Positions 17,685-25,971 are shown, counted from the first letter of the stretch. The stretch is DNA of 36,101 nt from Bacteroidaceae bacterium (GCA_017558175.1 JAFYWH010000040.1:1-36101), one strand, 5' to 3'. Program-made: numbers and translations. The notes: a model not told the origin generated them from the sequence alone.

Positions 17685-19571
17685 TCACACTTCCTGCACA
17701 TACTCATAAAGCCGTTTATAAAAAGGATGCTTAGTAAGCGTAGAAGCATCTCCCAAGATGATGAGCTTCATCCGGGCGCGGGTTATCGCCACATTCATGC
17801 GTCGCAGGTCGTTCAAAAAACCTATCTGACCATCCTCGTTGGCACGGACCAGGCTGATGAGAATCACATCGCGTTCCTGACCTTGGAATCCGTCCACCGT
17901 ATTGATGGTGATTTGCGAGCGGAACGGCTTGAAGAAGGCGTCCTTGCGGATGAGCTGACGGAGGTATTGCACCTGTGCCTTGTAAGGAGATATCAAGCCG
18001 AAATCTATGCGCTCTTCCAACAGGCGTTCCTTGCCTATCTTGTTGATATATTTCTTCAGCTCCTCGATGCTGAGGTTGGCCTCCTGCTTGTTGATGCGTC
18101 CGAAACTTTCGCCCACAAACTCCTCGTTGCAGTCCATGCCTTCCGTGTTCACCCACACGATGGGCGTGTCGTAATCCAGAATGCTCCGATACTTCACTTC
18201 GGGAGCCGATGTCAGGGCTCCGTGATAGAACCAATCTGACGAGAAGCGCATGATTTCATCGTTCATGCGATATTGGATTTTCAGGAGCGATACGGCTTCG
18301 GGCTTGTTGCGGACAATGCGCTGCATCAGCGTTTCGTCCAACCCGCCACGCATGGCCTCTATGCACTTGATGGTGGGAGGGAGCTGACAATGGTCGCCTG
18401 CCAACACCACGCGGTCGGCCTTGCGGATGGCTATCCAGCAAGCGGCTTCCAGCGCCTGGGCTGCTTCGTCGATGAACAATGTGCCGAATTTCATGCCCAT
18501 CAACACCCGGTTGGCCGAGCTCACCAGCGTGCACGATATCACCCTCGCTTCGCTGAACAAGGCCTCGTTGATGCGGATTTCAAGCTCCGTAGCGCGCTCT
18601 TTCAGCGAGTTGATTTTCTGACGGATGTTCTCGCGGTTTGCCCCCTTGCGGTTTTGCGAATGCAGCTCGCGGATGGCCTTGCGGATGCTCCACAGCTGCG
18701 GATGGTCGGGATGGCTCTCGAAGCGCCGTTCGTAGGTGAAGGAGAGCATCTTGTCGTTCACTCGCGTAGGGTTCCCGATGCGGAGCACGGGCACACCTCT
18801 GTCCACCAGTTTCTCGCTGATCCAGTCCACCGCCATGTTGCTCTGTGCGCACACCAGCACCTGGTTTTCGCGATGCAGCGTTTCGTAGATGGCTTCCACC
18901 AGCGTGGTGGTTTTTCCCGTTCCCGGAGGGCCGTGTACGATGGCTACATCCTTGGCATGCAGCACCTTGTTCACGGCTTCTTCTTGGGTGGAGTTCAGCC
19001 AGGGGAATCGGGTGAGCCCGAATCCGTAGGTCGATGTCTTCTGCGTGCCGTGGAAGATGTCGCGCAGCTCGGCCAGACGGTTGTTCTTTGCCTTGCTCAC
19101 TTGTGCGAGGGCTTCGAACATCAGCTTGTAGCTGGTCTCGTCGAAGTATAGCTGAACGCCCAGCCGGTCGGCATTCTGTATGTCCATCAGGGCAGATGCT
19201 CCCGGCAGAATCACCACCATGCGGTCTTCGTCCACATAGTTCACCGTGGCGGTAAAGTTGAAGTAATGCAACCGTTCGCTGGCATCTTGCGTGAAGAAGC
19301 ATACGGGGCGTCCGAACTCGAAAACATGCTCTATTTCCTTGTCTTCGCGGCGTTCTACTTCCACCACCAGTTGGTTGAGCGAGTTGTAGTAACTCCGCCC
19401 TACGCTGAGCGGATACCAGCACATTCCGCGCTTCACCTTCCGGCCGATTCCCATCGTCTCGGTCTGCTGGCGGAAAGTTTCCTTTTCGTATTCGTACTCC
19501 ATACGTAGGAGCAGTTCTTGCCTCTGTATCAGTGCAATGGGCGATGTGGTGTGTATGGAGTTCTTGTTCAT
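17685..19571 (-). CDS. UPF1/IGHMBP2-like superfamily 1B DNA/RNA helicase
   Basis: Starting at the internal Met (MNKNSIHTTSPIAL) gives 628 residues; the promoter at 19599-19630 supports this start over the longer frame. The helicase motifs are complete: I (GPPGTGKTTTLVEAI), Q/Ia region (CAQSNMAVDWI), II (IDEAAQALEA), III (LAGDHCQLPPTIK), IV-V (TVDGFQGQERDVILISLVR) and VI (RRMNVAITRARMKLIILGD). The N-terminal 200 residues include the beta-barrel typical of the UPF1/SMUBP2 group. These are 5'-3' helicases on nucleic acid; the physiological role in Bacteroidetes is not established. The gene stands alone. Confidence 0.92.
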   Translation of the reverse strand: MNKNSIHTTSPIALIQRQELLLRMEYEYEKETFRQQTETMGIGRKVKRGMCWYPLSVGRSYYNSLNQLVVEVERREDKEIEHVFEFGRPVCFFTQDASERLHYFNFTATVNYVDEDRMVVILPGASALMDIQNADRLGVQLYFDETSYKLMFEALAQVSKAKNNRLAELRDIFHGTQKTSTYGFGLTRFPWLNSTQEEAVNKVLHAKDVAIVHGPPGTGKTTTLVEAIYETLHRENQVLVCAQSNMAVDWISEKLVDRGVPVLRIGNPTRVNDKMLSFTYERRFESHPDHPQLWSIRKAIRELHSQNRKGANRENIRQKINSLKERATELEIRINEALFSEARVISCTLVSSANRVLMGMKFGTLFIDEAAQALEAACWIAIRKADRVVLAGDHCQLPPTIKCIEAMRGGLDETLMQRIVRNKPEAVSLLKIQYRMNDEIMRFSSDWFYHGALTSAPEVKYRSILDYDTPIVWVNTEGMDCNEEFVGESFGRINKQEANLSIEELKKYINKIGKERLLEERIDFGLISPYKAQVQYLRQLIRKDAFFKPFRSQITINTVDGFQGQERDVILISLVRANEDGQIGFLNDLRRMNVAITRARMKLIILGDASTLTKHPFYKRLYEYVQEV

Positions 19572-19598
19572 AGGGCTTCTGGTTTTTATTACGTTATG

Positions 19599-19630
19599 CA
19601 AAAATACAGAATAATTCCTATACATCCAAA
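19599..19630 (-). promoter_or_regulatory. Promoter of the UPF1-like helicase gene
   Basis: Minus strand: TTTG (19630-19627), 20 bp, TATTTTTG (19606-19599). Predicted transcription start lies about 20-25 bases before the ATG at 19571. Confidence 0.65.
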
Positions 19631-19780
19631 GGCTTGTCCGGGTTTACCTCTATGCTATGGGCGGACAAGGGCTCCGATGTTAAAATGTTAAATGTTAAGC
19701 TATGCGATTTGCACATGTACAAGGGGAGGAGTGACGGTTTATTTTGTCCTATGTCAAATGGATATGTCGGTGATTGTTTG

Positions 19781-19788
19781 TAGATTTG
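19781..19788 (+). promoter_or_regulatory. Probable -7 box for the acyltransferase gene
   Basis: TAGATTTG fits TAnnTTTG and lies 32 bp before the ATG at 19821. No clear -33 partner. Its position within the longer open frame argues for the downstream start. Confidence 0.5.
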
Positions 19789-19820
19789 CAACATTGTGTA
19801 TAAACTTAAAATCTACAGAC

Positions 19821-20984
19821 ATGTCAAACAAACTGATTTCGTCGGCTTCGTATGCCGACACCAAGCCGCACTATCACATTCTCGACGGGCTGCGTGGGGC
19901 AGCTGCGCTGATGGTGGTGTGGTATCATGTGTTCGAAGGCTTTGCCTTTGCCGAGGGTTCGGCCATCGATGTGTTCAATCATGGATATCTGGCCGTGGAC
20001 TTCTTCTTCATGCTTTCGGGTTTCGTAATCAGCTATGCTTACGATGACCGCTGGAACAAGATGTCGATGGGCGATTTCTTCAAGCGCCGACTGGTGCGTC
20101 TGCATCCGATGATCGTGATGGGCGCCATCATCGGTCTCACTACATTCTTGCTGCAAGGCGGGGTGAAATGGGATGGCTCGGTGACTCCTACGGCAGGCGT
20201 GGTGGTGGCTTTCCTGCTCACTTGCTGCTTCATTCCGGCGTGGCCGGGTGCGATGCACGAGGTGCGTGGCAATGGCGAGATGTTTCCGCTGAACGGACCG
20301 GCCTGGTCGTTGTTCTTCGAGTATATCGGCAACATCTGCTATGCGTTGTTCATCCGTCGTTTCTCGACCAAAGTGTTGGCCATCTGGACAGCTATCCTCG
20401 GTGCCGTTTATCTGTGGTTTGCCATAGGCAATGTGTCTGGCTACGAGATGGTTGGCGTGGGTTGGACCATTGGCGATTCGGTCAACATCTACGGCGGTTT
20501 CCTGCGCATGATGTTCCCGTTCTCGGTGGGTATGCTCATGGCACGTAACTTCAAGCCGGTCAAGGTGCGTGGCATCTTCTGGTTGGCCATTGTCCTGTTG
20601 TTCGCGTTGTTCTCCGTGCCTTTCTTCCCAAGTGCAGACGGCATTTGCGTGAACGGCATTTTCGAAATGTGCTGCATCATGCTCATCTTCCCGGCCATCG
20701 TATGGTTGGGCGCGTCGGGCGATACATCCGACAAGGCATCCGCCGGCATCTGCAAGTTCTTGGGCGACATCTCTTATCCGCTCTACATCGTGCACTATCC
20801 GGTGATGTATCTGTTCTATGCTTGGCTCATCAAGAACCAGCTCTACACGCTTGGCGAAACATGGCAGGTGGTGGCTTGCGTCTATGCTACGAACGTGCTG
20901 CTGGCAATTGCAGCCCTCAAGCTGTACGACGAGCCAGTGCGCAAGTGGCTCACTTCGAAGCTACGCATCGGGATGAAAAAATAA
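19821..20984 (+). CDS. Acyltransferase family 3 (OafA/NolL-like) integral membrane protein
   Basis: I choose the Met at 19821 (MSNKLISSASYADTK) because the frame upstream is poorly protein-like and holds a -7 box; this gives 387 residues. The N-terminus carries HILDGLRGAAALMVVWYHVFEG, whose conserved Arg and His mark acyltransferase-3 proteins. About ten hydrophobic segments follow, including FFFMLSGFVISY and ISYPLYIVHYPVMYLFY. The family transfers acetyl or other acyl groups across the inner membrane to sugars of O-antigen, capsule or other exported molecules. No glycosyltransferases flank it, so the acceptor is unknown. It ends 11 bp before a GC-rich palindromic repeat. Confidence 0.88.
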   Translation: MSNKLISSASYADTKPHYHILDGLRGAAALMVVWYHVFEGFAFAEGSAIDVFNHGYLAVDFFFMLSGFVISYAYDDRWNKMSMGDFFKRRLVRLHPMIVMGAIIGLTTFLLQGGVKWDGSVTPTAGVVVAFLLTCCFIPAWPGAMHEVRGNGEMFPLNGPAWSLFFEYIGNICYALFIRRFSTKVLAIWTAILGAVYLWFAIGNVSGYEMVGVGWTIGDSVNIYGGFLRMMFPFSVGMLMARNFKPVKVRGIFWLAIVLLFALFSVPFFPSADGICVNGIFEMCCIMLIFPAIVWLGASGDTSDKASAGICKFLGDISYPLYIVHYPVMYLFYAWLIKNQLYTLGETWQVVACVYATNVLLAIAALKLYDEPVRKWLTSKLRIGMKK

Positions 20985-20994
20985 ACCCATATCC

Positions 20995-21099
20995 TCCCCC
21001 TTATGAAGGGGGTAGGGGGATGTGTCATTCAGATGGTTTGTATGAGCATATGGCTTCATATCCAATGGGACATCCCCCTTGCCCCCTTCACAAGGGGGA
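20995..21099. repeat. GC-rich palindromic repeat (REP-like), copy 1
   Basis: Two arms of about 29-30 bases (20995-21023 and 21070-21099) are inverted near-copies with the pattern TCCCCCTT-n2/3-AAGGGGG-n-AGGGGGATGT. Each arm also folds on itself (CCCCCTT/AAGGGGG). The 46-base centre is unlike that of copy 2 at 33665-33757. It may act as a terminator after the acyltransferase gene. Confidence 0.85.
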
Positions 21100-21108
21100 T
21101 TCTTTTGC

Positions 21109-21138
21109 TTGCATTTCCAAATAATTTGCCTATATTTG
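21109..21138 (+). promoter_or_regulatory. Promoter of the ATPase/DUF4435 pair
   Basis: TTG (21109-21111), 19 bp, TATATTTG (21131-21138), then ATG at 21167. It lies directly after the REP-like repeat, so the two genes form their own transcription unit. Confidence 0.7.
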
Positions 21139-21166
21139 TAGCACTAAGCAAGAAAATCGTATCACT

Positions 21167-21979
21167 ATGAAGAAGCAGGCTGATTATATCAAACGTATCG
21201 AGATAAAGGGTCTCTGGGGGCGCAAGAACATTTCGTGGGAGCTGAAACCGGATGTGAACATCCTCAGCGGTGTGAACGGGGGAGGCAAGAGCACGATTCT
21301 GAACAAGTCGGTTAACACCCTCGATATGCTCGAAGGCGGTTCGCTGGACAATGACAACGGGCTGAATGTGCGGTTCGAGTTCTCGCCGGCCGATGCAACC
21401 TTTATCCATTACGATGTAATCCGTAGTTTCGACCGTCCGTTGCTGCATGGCGACCTCATGGAAAAGATGGCCGATAAGAACGTGAAGTCCGAGCTCGACT
21501 GGCAACTCTATCAGCTTCAGCGCCGATACTTGGACTATCAGGTGAATGTGGGCAACCGCATCATCGAGTGCCTCACTTCCGGCGAGGCAGAAAAGGCGGC
21601 TTCCATTTCGTATCCCAAGACCAAGTTCCAGAACCTGGTGGACGAGCTTTTCGGCGAGACCGGAAAGAAGATTCTCCGCAAGAGCAACGAAATCCTTTTC
21701 GAGCAGGATGGCGATACGCTCTATCCTTATCAGCTTTCGTCGGGCGAAAAGCAGATGCTGGTGATCTTGCTAACCGTTCTTGTGCAGGACAATCGCAAGG
21801 GCGTGCTCTTCATGGACGAACCCGAAGTTTCCCTCCACGTAGAATGGCAACAGCGCCTCATCGGTCTCATTCGCGAACTGAACCCCAATGTACAGATTGT
21901 GCTCACCACCCATTCGCCGGCCATGATTATGGACGGATGGCTGGATGCCGTGACCGAAGTGAGTGACATCACCCAGTAA
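21167..21979 (+). CDS. Compact AAA/ABC-type ATPase (AAA_21-like; PARIS AriA-like candidate)
   Basis: This 270-residue cytoplasmic ATPase has Walker A in LSGVNGGGKSTILNK (about residues 35-49), an ABC-type signature LSSGEKQML (about 190), Walker B FMDEPEVSLH (about 208) and an H-loop THSPAMI near the C-terminus. This is the OLD/RecF-like ATPase layout. The linker between Walker A and signature is only about 150 residues, so it lacks the long coiled coil of SMC proteins and is much shorter than the roughly 400+ residues I associate with AriA. It is co-transcribed with the DUF4435 gene 11 bp downstream. The role, defence or housekeeping, is not proven. Confidence 0.82.
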   Translation: MKKQADYIKRIEIKGLWGRKNISWELKPDVNILSGVNGGGKSTILNKSVNTLDMLEGGSLDNDNGLNVRFEFSPADATFIHYDVIRSFDRPLLHGDLMEKMADKNVKSELDWQLYQLQRRYLDYQVNVGNRIIECLTSGEAEKAASISYPKTKFQNLVDELFGETGKKILRKSNEILFEQDGDTLYPYQLSSGEKQMLVILLTVLVQDNRKGVLFMDEPEVSLHVEWQQRLIGLIRELNPNVQIVLTTHSPAMIMDGWLDAVTEVSDITQ

Positions 21980-21985
21980 AGGAGG
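21979..21985 (+). promoter_or_regulatory. Shine-Dalgarno site fixing the DUF4435 start
   Basis: AAGGAGG lies 5 bases before the ATG at 21991 and overlaps the last base of the ATPase stop codon. It favours ATG 21991 over the in-frame GTG at 21985. Confidence 0.65.
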
Positions 21986-21990
21986 TGGCT

Positions 21991-22989
21991 ATGGGAAAGC
22001 GTTTGCAAGACAATTTGTCTTCCTTATATATAGGTGCAGCCAATCGGTTGAAACCGAAAAAGGCAAAGCGCAGGATTGTGGCCTATGTAGAGAGCTACGA
22101 CGATGTGTCGTTCTGGCGTTCGGTTTTCGCCGATTTCGAGGACGACAACTTCTATTTCGAGGTCATGCTCCCTTCCCAAAACTCGCTTTGCAAGGGGAAG
22201 AAATCTGTGCTCATGAATCAGCTGGGATCCCGATTGGGCGACAACATGGTGGCTTGTGTGGACAGCGATTACGATTATCTTTTGCAGGGCGTGACATCCA
22301 CTTCCCGCCAGATAAACAACAGCCGATACGTGTTCCAGACCTATGCCTATGCCATCGAGAATTACCAATGCTATGCCGACAGTCTGCACGAGGCTTGCGT
22401 AATGGCCACCCTCAACGACCATCCGCTCATCGATTTCGTAGGCTTCATGACCATGTATTCGCAGATAGCCTATCCGCTTTTCGTGTGGTCGGTGTGGTTT
22501 TATCGCAAGCGCAATCTCAGTGAGTTTTCGTTGATGGACTATTGTTCGTATGTCCGTCTGGATCATGTCAGCGTTCAGCAGCCGGAGCAATGCCTGTTGG
22601 CGATGGACAAGCGCGTGAAGAACAAGCTACGCGAGTTGGAGAAACATCATCCGGAGGCGTTGGAAGAAATAGAATCGATGAAGGCCGAATTCACCTATCT
22701 GGGCGTAACGCCGGAGAACACGTACATGTTCATTCAGGGCCATCACATCATGGAGAGTGTGGTGATGAAAGTCCTCACCCCGGTTTGCAATGCGCTTCGT
22801 AGGGAGCGTGAAGAAGAAATCAAGCGATTGGCAGAGCATCACACCCAGTTCCGCAACGAGCTCACCAGCTACGAACGTCGTTTGCTGGGCATCGATGTGG
22901 TTCTCCGCAAGCACACCGGCTTCAAGGATTCGCCGGTGTACAAGAAGTTGGAGAATGATATTCGGGAGTTTTTGAAGCGGATAAAATAG
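21991..22989 (+). CDS. DUF4435 (TOPRIM-like) protein, PARIS AriB-like candidate
   Basis: From ATG 21991 this is a 332-residue protein. The N-terminal half matches DUF4435: AYVESYDDVSFWRSVF places a conserved Glu at residue 34, and CVDSDYDYL gives Asp91 and Asp93, the E...DxD layout of TOPRIM metal sites. DUF4435 is the family of AriB, the effector of the PARIS anti-phage system, which is a TOPRIM nuclease paired with an AAA ATPase. Gene order ATPase then DUF4435, tight spacing and one promoter agree with that. The C-terminal 150 residues are helical and unassigned. Whether this pair is a true defence system or a conserved Bacteroidales pair cannot be decided here. Confidence 0.8.
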   Translation: MGKRLQDNLSSLYIGAANRLKPKKAKRRIVAYVESYDDVSFWRSVFADFEDDNFYFEVMLPSQNSLCKGKKSVLMNQLGSRLGDNMVACVDSDYDYLLQGVTSTSRQINNSRYVFQTYAYAIENYQCYADSLHEACVMATLNDHPLIDFVGFMTMYSQIAYPLFVWSVWFYRKRNLSEFSLMDYCSYVRLDHVSVQQPEQCLLAMDKRVKNKLRELEKHHPEALEEIESMKAEFTYLGVTPENTYMFIQGHHIMESVVMKVLTPVCNALRREREEEIKRLAEHHTQFRNELTSYERRLLGIDVVLRKHTGFKDSPVYKKLENDIREFLKRIK

Positions 22990-22995
22990 GATAGG

Positions 22996-23030
22996 TTCCC
23001 CTCTTGAGAGGGGGAAGGGGTGTGTCATTA
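22996..23030. repeat. Single arm of the REP-like repeat
   Basis: TTCCCCTCTTGAGAGGGGGA continuing to about 23030 resembles one arm of the elements at 20995 and 33665, ending in the same GTGTCATTA as copy 1. It lies between the convergent DUF4435 and phosphatase genes and touches the phosphatase stop codon. It can form a short hairpin. Confidence 0.6.
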
Positions 23031-23675
23031 CACAAACTCCAGCAATTCCTCTGCCTTGTCAATCAACCCCTTCGGAGAGAAACTTTCCAATTCTGCTCGT
23101 GGTCGGAATCCCCAAGTCACGGCTACGGCATCTACGCCGGCATTCAGTGCGGTCTGCATATCCACGCCCGAATCGCCTACGTACAACACTTCCTTCTTGC
23201 TTACATCCGTTTTCTTCAGAATGTCGAACACGATAATCGGGTCCGGCTTCACGGCAATGCCATCGCGTTGTCCCAACACTTCGATGAACGAGATTGTAGG
23301 GAAATATTGTTCAACCAACTTGGCGGTCGCTTCCTGATATTTGTTCGATGCCACGGCAAGCTGCAATCCCTTTTCTTGCAACGTTTCCAATAGCGAAACA
23401 ATGCCCGGATAAGGAGCGCTCAAATCGGCATTGTGCGCATCATAATAAGGTATGAAGTGCGTGCGCATACGCATCACGTTCTCTTCCGTGCGTTCGTTGG
23501 CAGGGAGGGCGCGTTCCAATAGCTTGTTGATGCCATTGCCCACATAGGTGCGGATAACTTCGGTTTCGTGGGTAGGATATCCCAATTGCTCCAGCGCATG
23601 ATTGGTGGCCACGGCCAAGTCGGCAATGGTGTCCAATAAAGTGCCGTCTAAATCAAATATGACTAGTTTTTTCAT
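23028..23675 (-). CDS. gph: HAD-family phosphatase, phosphoglycolate phosphatase-like
   Basis: Starting at MKKLVIFDLDGTLLDT gives 215 residues; the longer frame adds 14 residues that would overlap the promoter box. Motif I is DLDGTLLDT (nucleophile and acid/base Asp), motif II is around AVASNKYQEA, motif III uses a Lys in AVKPDP and motif IV is VGDSGVDMQTA. A helical cap follows motif I. Length and motifs fit Gph/PGP enzymes that dephosphorylate 2-phosphoglycolate, although the HAD family is broad and the substrate may differ. It is divergent from the nitroreductase gene with abutting -7 boxes. Confidence 0.85.
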   Translation of the reverse strand: MKKLVIFDLDGTLLDTIADLAVATNHALEQLGYPTHETEVIRTYVGNGINKLLERALPANERTEENVMRMRTHFIPYYDAHNADLSAPYPGIVSLLETLQEKGLQLAVASNKYQEATAKLVEQYFPTISFIEVLGQRDGIAVKPDPIIVFDILKKTDVSKKEVLYVGDSGVDMQTALNAGVDAVAVTWGFRPRAELESFSPKGLIDKAEELLEFV

Positions 23676-23696
23676 GATTCTATCGTTTATATGGTA

Positions 23697-23713
23697 CAAA
23701 GTTACTAATTTTG
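23697..23713. promoter_or_regulatory. Back-to-back -7 boxes of divergent genes
   Basis: Minus strand TAACTTTG (23704-23697) serves the phosphatase and plus strand TAATTTTG (23706-23713) the nitroreductase, one base apart. Neither has a clear -33 TTG. The two promoters cannot easily be occupied together. Confidence 0.5.
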
Positions 23714-23735
23714 TCAATTATAAACAGAATCGCTT

Positions 23736-24236
23736 ATGAACTTTTTAGAATTGGTAAAGGCGCGTTATTCGTCGCGCAAATATGCTGCCCGTCAGGTGGA
23801 GGCAGAGAAATTGGATTATATCATGGAGTGTGTGCGTTTGGCTCCATCGGCAGTAAATCTTCAGCCGTGGCGTTTCCGCATCGTGACCGATCAGGAAACC
23901 ATCGCCAAGCTTCAGTCTTGCTATAAGCGCGACTGGCTTTCTACAGCTCCTTGCATCATTGTGGCTTGTGCCAACCACGAAGAGTCATGGCATCGCCGTG
24001 CCGACAACAAGGACCATGCCGACATCGACCTTGCCATTGCCGTAGAGCACATTTGCTTGGCTGCAACCGAACAGGGCTTGGCTACATGCTGGGTATGCAA
24101 CTTCGATGCTGCCAAGTGTCGCGAACAGTTGGCTTTGCCGGAAAACTTGGAGCCTATCGCCTTGGTTCCGCTGGGATATGCCGAAGACGAAATGGGCGAA
24201 AAGAAGCGCAAGTCTTTGGAAGAGATCATGTTCTAA
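23736..24236 (+). CDS. Nitroreductase-family flavoprotein
   Basis: This 166-residue protein begins with the FMN-phosphate binding signature KARYSSRKYAAR (Arg and Ser residues), followed by RLAPSAVNLQPWRF, a standard nitroreductase block. The C-terminal part has LGLATCW-like EQGLATCWVCNFDAAK and VPLGYAED. The family uses FMN and NAD(P)H to reduce nitro compounds, quinones or related substrates, usually as homodimers. The length is at the short end of the family, as in the small Bacteroidetes/Clostridia subgroup. A strong terminator follows at 24263-24310. Confidence 0.9.
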   Translation: MNFLELVKARYSSRKYAARQVEAEKLDYIMECVRLAPSAVNLQPWRFRIVTDQETIAKLQSCYKRDWLSTAPCIIVACANHEESWHRRADNKDHADIDLAIAVEHICLAATEQGLATCWVCNFDAAKCREQLALPENLEPIALVPLGYAEDEMGEKKRKSLEEIMF

Positions 24237-24262
24237 CGACGCATTTCGCACAGAATTTGCCT

Positions 24263-24310
24263 CAAAATTGCACACAAAACTCGAAAAGTGTGCAGTTTTG
24301 GGGCTTTTTT
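24263..24310 (+). terminator. Rho-independent terminator after the nitroreductase gene
   Basis: Arms 24263-24275 and 24288-24300 form a 13-bp stem with one wobble and a 12-base loop; a T-run at 24305-24310 follows. Confidence 0.75.
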
Positions 24311-24323
24311 CATTTATTCTTCG

Positions 24324-24331
24324 TATCTTTG
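24324..24331 (+). promoter_or_regulatory. -7 box of fabI
   Basis: TATCTTTG, 24 bp before ATG 24356. A TTTG at 24297-24300 is 23 bp upstream, slightly long for a -33 element and inside the preceding terminator arm. Confidence 0.55.
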
Positions 24332-24355
24332 CACCCAAATTAAAACTTAATAGGT

Positions 24356-25213
24356 ATGAATTATAATTTGTTGAAAGGAAAGAGAGGCATCATTTTCGGT
24401 GCGTTGAACGAACAGTCTATCGCATGGAAAGTAGCCGAAAAGGCCGTAGAAAATGGTGCAATCATCACATTGTCTAACACTCCGGTTGCCGTACGTATGG
24501 GCGAAACCAATGCATTGGCAGAGAAGTTGAATTGCGAAGTCATCCCTGCAGATGCTACAAGCGTGGCCGATTTGGAAAACGTGTTCAAGCGTTCGATGGA
24601 AGTGTTGGGCGGACAAATTGATTTCGTTTTGCACTCTATCGGTATGTCACCAAACGTACGCAAGCGCCGTACATACGATGACCTCGATTATGATATGTTG
24701 GGTAAGACATTGGATATTTCTGCCGTGTCTTTCCACAAGATGATTCAGGCTGCCAAGAAGTTGAACGCCATTGCCGATTACGGTTCAATCATCGCATTGA
24801 GCTATGTGGCTGCTCAGCGTACATTCTTCGGTTACAACGATATGGCCGATGCAAAGGCATTGCTCGAATCCATTGCACGCAGCTTCGGTTACATCTATGG
24901 CCGCGAACACCATGTACGTGTAAACACCATCTCTCAGTCGCCTACCATGACAACTGCAGGCTCGGGTGTAAAGGGCATGGACAAGCTCTTCGACTTTGCC
25001 AACCGCATGTCTCCACTTGGCAATGCATCGGCAGAAGAATGTGCAGATTACTGTATCGTGATGTTCTCCGACTTGACTCGCAAGGTCACTATGCAGAACC
25101 TCTATCACGATGGCGGTTTCTCGAGCATGGGTATGTCTCTCCGCGCCATGACAGCTTACGAAAAGGGCTTGGAAGAGTATATGGACGAAAACGGAAACAT
25201 CATTTACGGATAA
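24356..25213 (+). CDS. fabI: Enoyl-[acyl-carrier-protein] reductase (NADH)
   Basis: This 285-residue short-chain dehydrogenase has the FabI-type nucleotide-binding motif KGKRGIIFGALNEQSIAW at the N-terminus, LHSIG after the central strand, and the catalytic Tyr-x6-Lys in YNDMADAK preceded by LSYVAAQRT. NTISQSPTMTTAGSGVKG forms the substrate-loop region. It reduces trans-2-enoyl-ACP in the last step of type II fatty-acid elongation and is the target of triclosan-class inhibitors. It is slightly longer than E. coli FabI (262) through a C-terminal extension, common in Bacteroidetes. The RsmI paralogue follows after 10 bp, likely in the same transcript. Confidence 0.95.
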   Translation: MNYNLLKGKRGIIFGALNEQSIAWKVAEKAVENGAIITLSNTPVAVRMGETNALAEKLNCEVIPADATSVADLENVFKRSMEVLGGQIDFVLHSIGMSPNVRKRRTYDDLDYDMLGKTLDISAVSFHKMIQAAKKLNAIADYGSIIALSYVAAQRTFFGYNDMADAKALLESIARSFGYIYGREHHVRVNTISQSPTMTTAGSGVKGMDKLFDFANRMSPLGNASAEECADYCIVMFSDLTRKVTMQNLYHDGGFSSMGMSLRAMTAYEKGLEEYMDENGNIIYG

Positions 25214-25223
25214 GCATCCAACG

Positions 25224-25928
25224 ATGGAAACAGCTCTGTATCTTATTCCCGTAACGTTGGGCGACACTTCCATTGAGCAGGTCTTGCCCTCACACAATAA
25301 GGAAATCATCCTCGGCATCAAGCATTTCATTGTAGAGGATGTCCGTTCGGCACGCCGTTTCTTGAAGAAGGTGGAGCGTAGCATCAACATCGATGAGCTC
25401 ACGTTCTATCCGCTCAACAAGCACACCTCGCCCGAAGACATATCCGGCTATCTGAAGCCATTGCAGGCAGGCCAGTCGATGGGTGTGATTTCGGAAGCCG
25501 GATGTCCGGCCGTAGCCGATCCGGGCGCCGATGTCGTGGCCATTGCCCAGCGGAAGAATCTCAAGGTGGTTCCATTGGTGGGTCCATCGTCCATCATCCT
25601 TTCGGTCATGGGTTCGGGCTTCAATGGTCAGAGTTTTGCTTTCCATGGTTATTTGCCCATCGAGCCAGGCGAACGTGCCAAGCGCATCAAGGTTTTGGAG
25701 CAACGCATCTATGCCGAAGACCAGACACAGCTTTTCATCGAGACTCCCTATCGCAACAACAAGATGATGGAGGACATCTTGAAGAACTGCCGTCCGCAAA
25801 CCAAGCTTTGCATTGCTGCCAACATCACTTGCGAGGACGAATACATCAAGACCAAAACCGTTAAGGAATGGCAAGGAAAACTTCCCGACCTTTCGAAGAT
25901 TCCATGTATCTTTCTTATTTACAAATAA
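25224..25928 (+). CDS. RsmI-related SAM-dependent methyltransferase (tetrapyrrole methylase fold)
   Basis: This 234-residue protein belongs to the same fold as RsmI: TALYLIPVTLGD at the N-terminus, MGVISEAGCPAVADPGADVV in the SAM-binding region, then VVPLVGPSSIILSVMGSGF and FIETPYRNNKM. Compared with the RsmI encoded at 27490 it has the same block order, but it lacks the EDTRTSG motif (here VEDVRSARR) and ends without a C-terminal extension. It is therefore a divergent paralogue whose substrate is unknown, possibly an RNA. Bacteroidetes commonly carry such a second gene. It lies behind fabI and ends at a good terminator. Confidence 0.85.
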   Translation: METALYLIPVTLGDTSIEQVLPSHNKEIILGIKHFIVEDVRSARRFLKKVERSINIDELTFYPLNKHTSPEDISGYLKPLQAGQSMGVISEAGCPAVADPGADVVAIAQRKNLKVVPLVGPSSIILSVMGSGFNGQSFAFHGYLPIEPGERAKRIKVLEQRIYAEDQTQLFIETPYRNNKMMEDILKNCRPQTKLCIAANITCEDEYIKTKTVKEWQGKLPDLSKIPCIFLIYK

Positions 25929-25935
25929 CAAAAGA

Positions 25936-25971
25936 AACTGCCTCAATCAATCTGGTTGGGGCAGTTTTTTT
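25936..25971 (+). terminator. Rho-independent terminator of the fabI operon
   Basis: Arms 25936-25946 and 25956-25966 pair over 11 bp with one wobble and a 9-base loop, ending in seven T residues. Confidence 0.85.

Noticed and set aside
18273-19151. 292-residue plus-strand open frame opposite the UPF1-like helicase
   Set aside because: Antisense to complete helicase motifs I-VI; composition is typical of a shadow frame.
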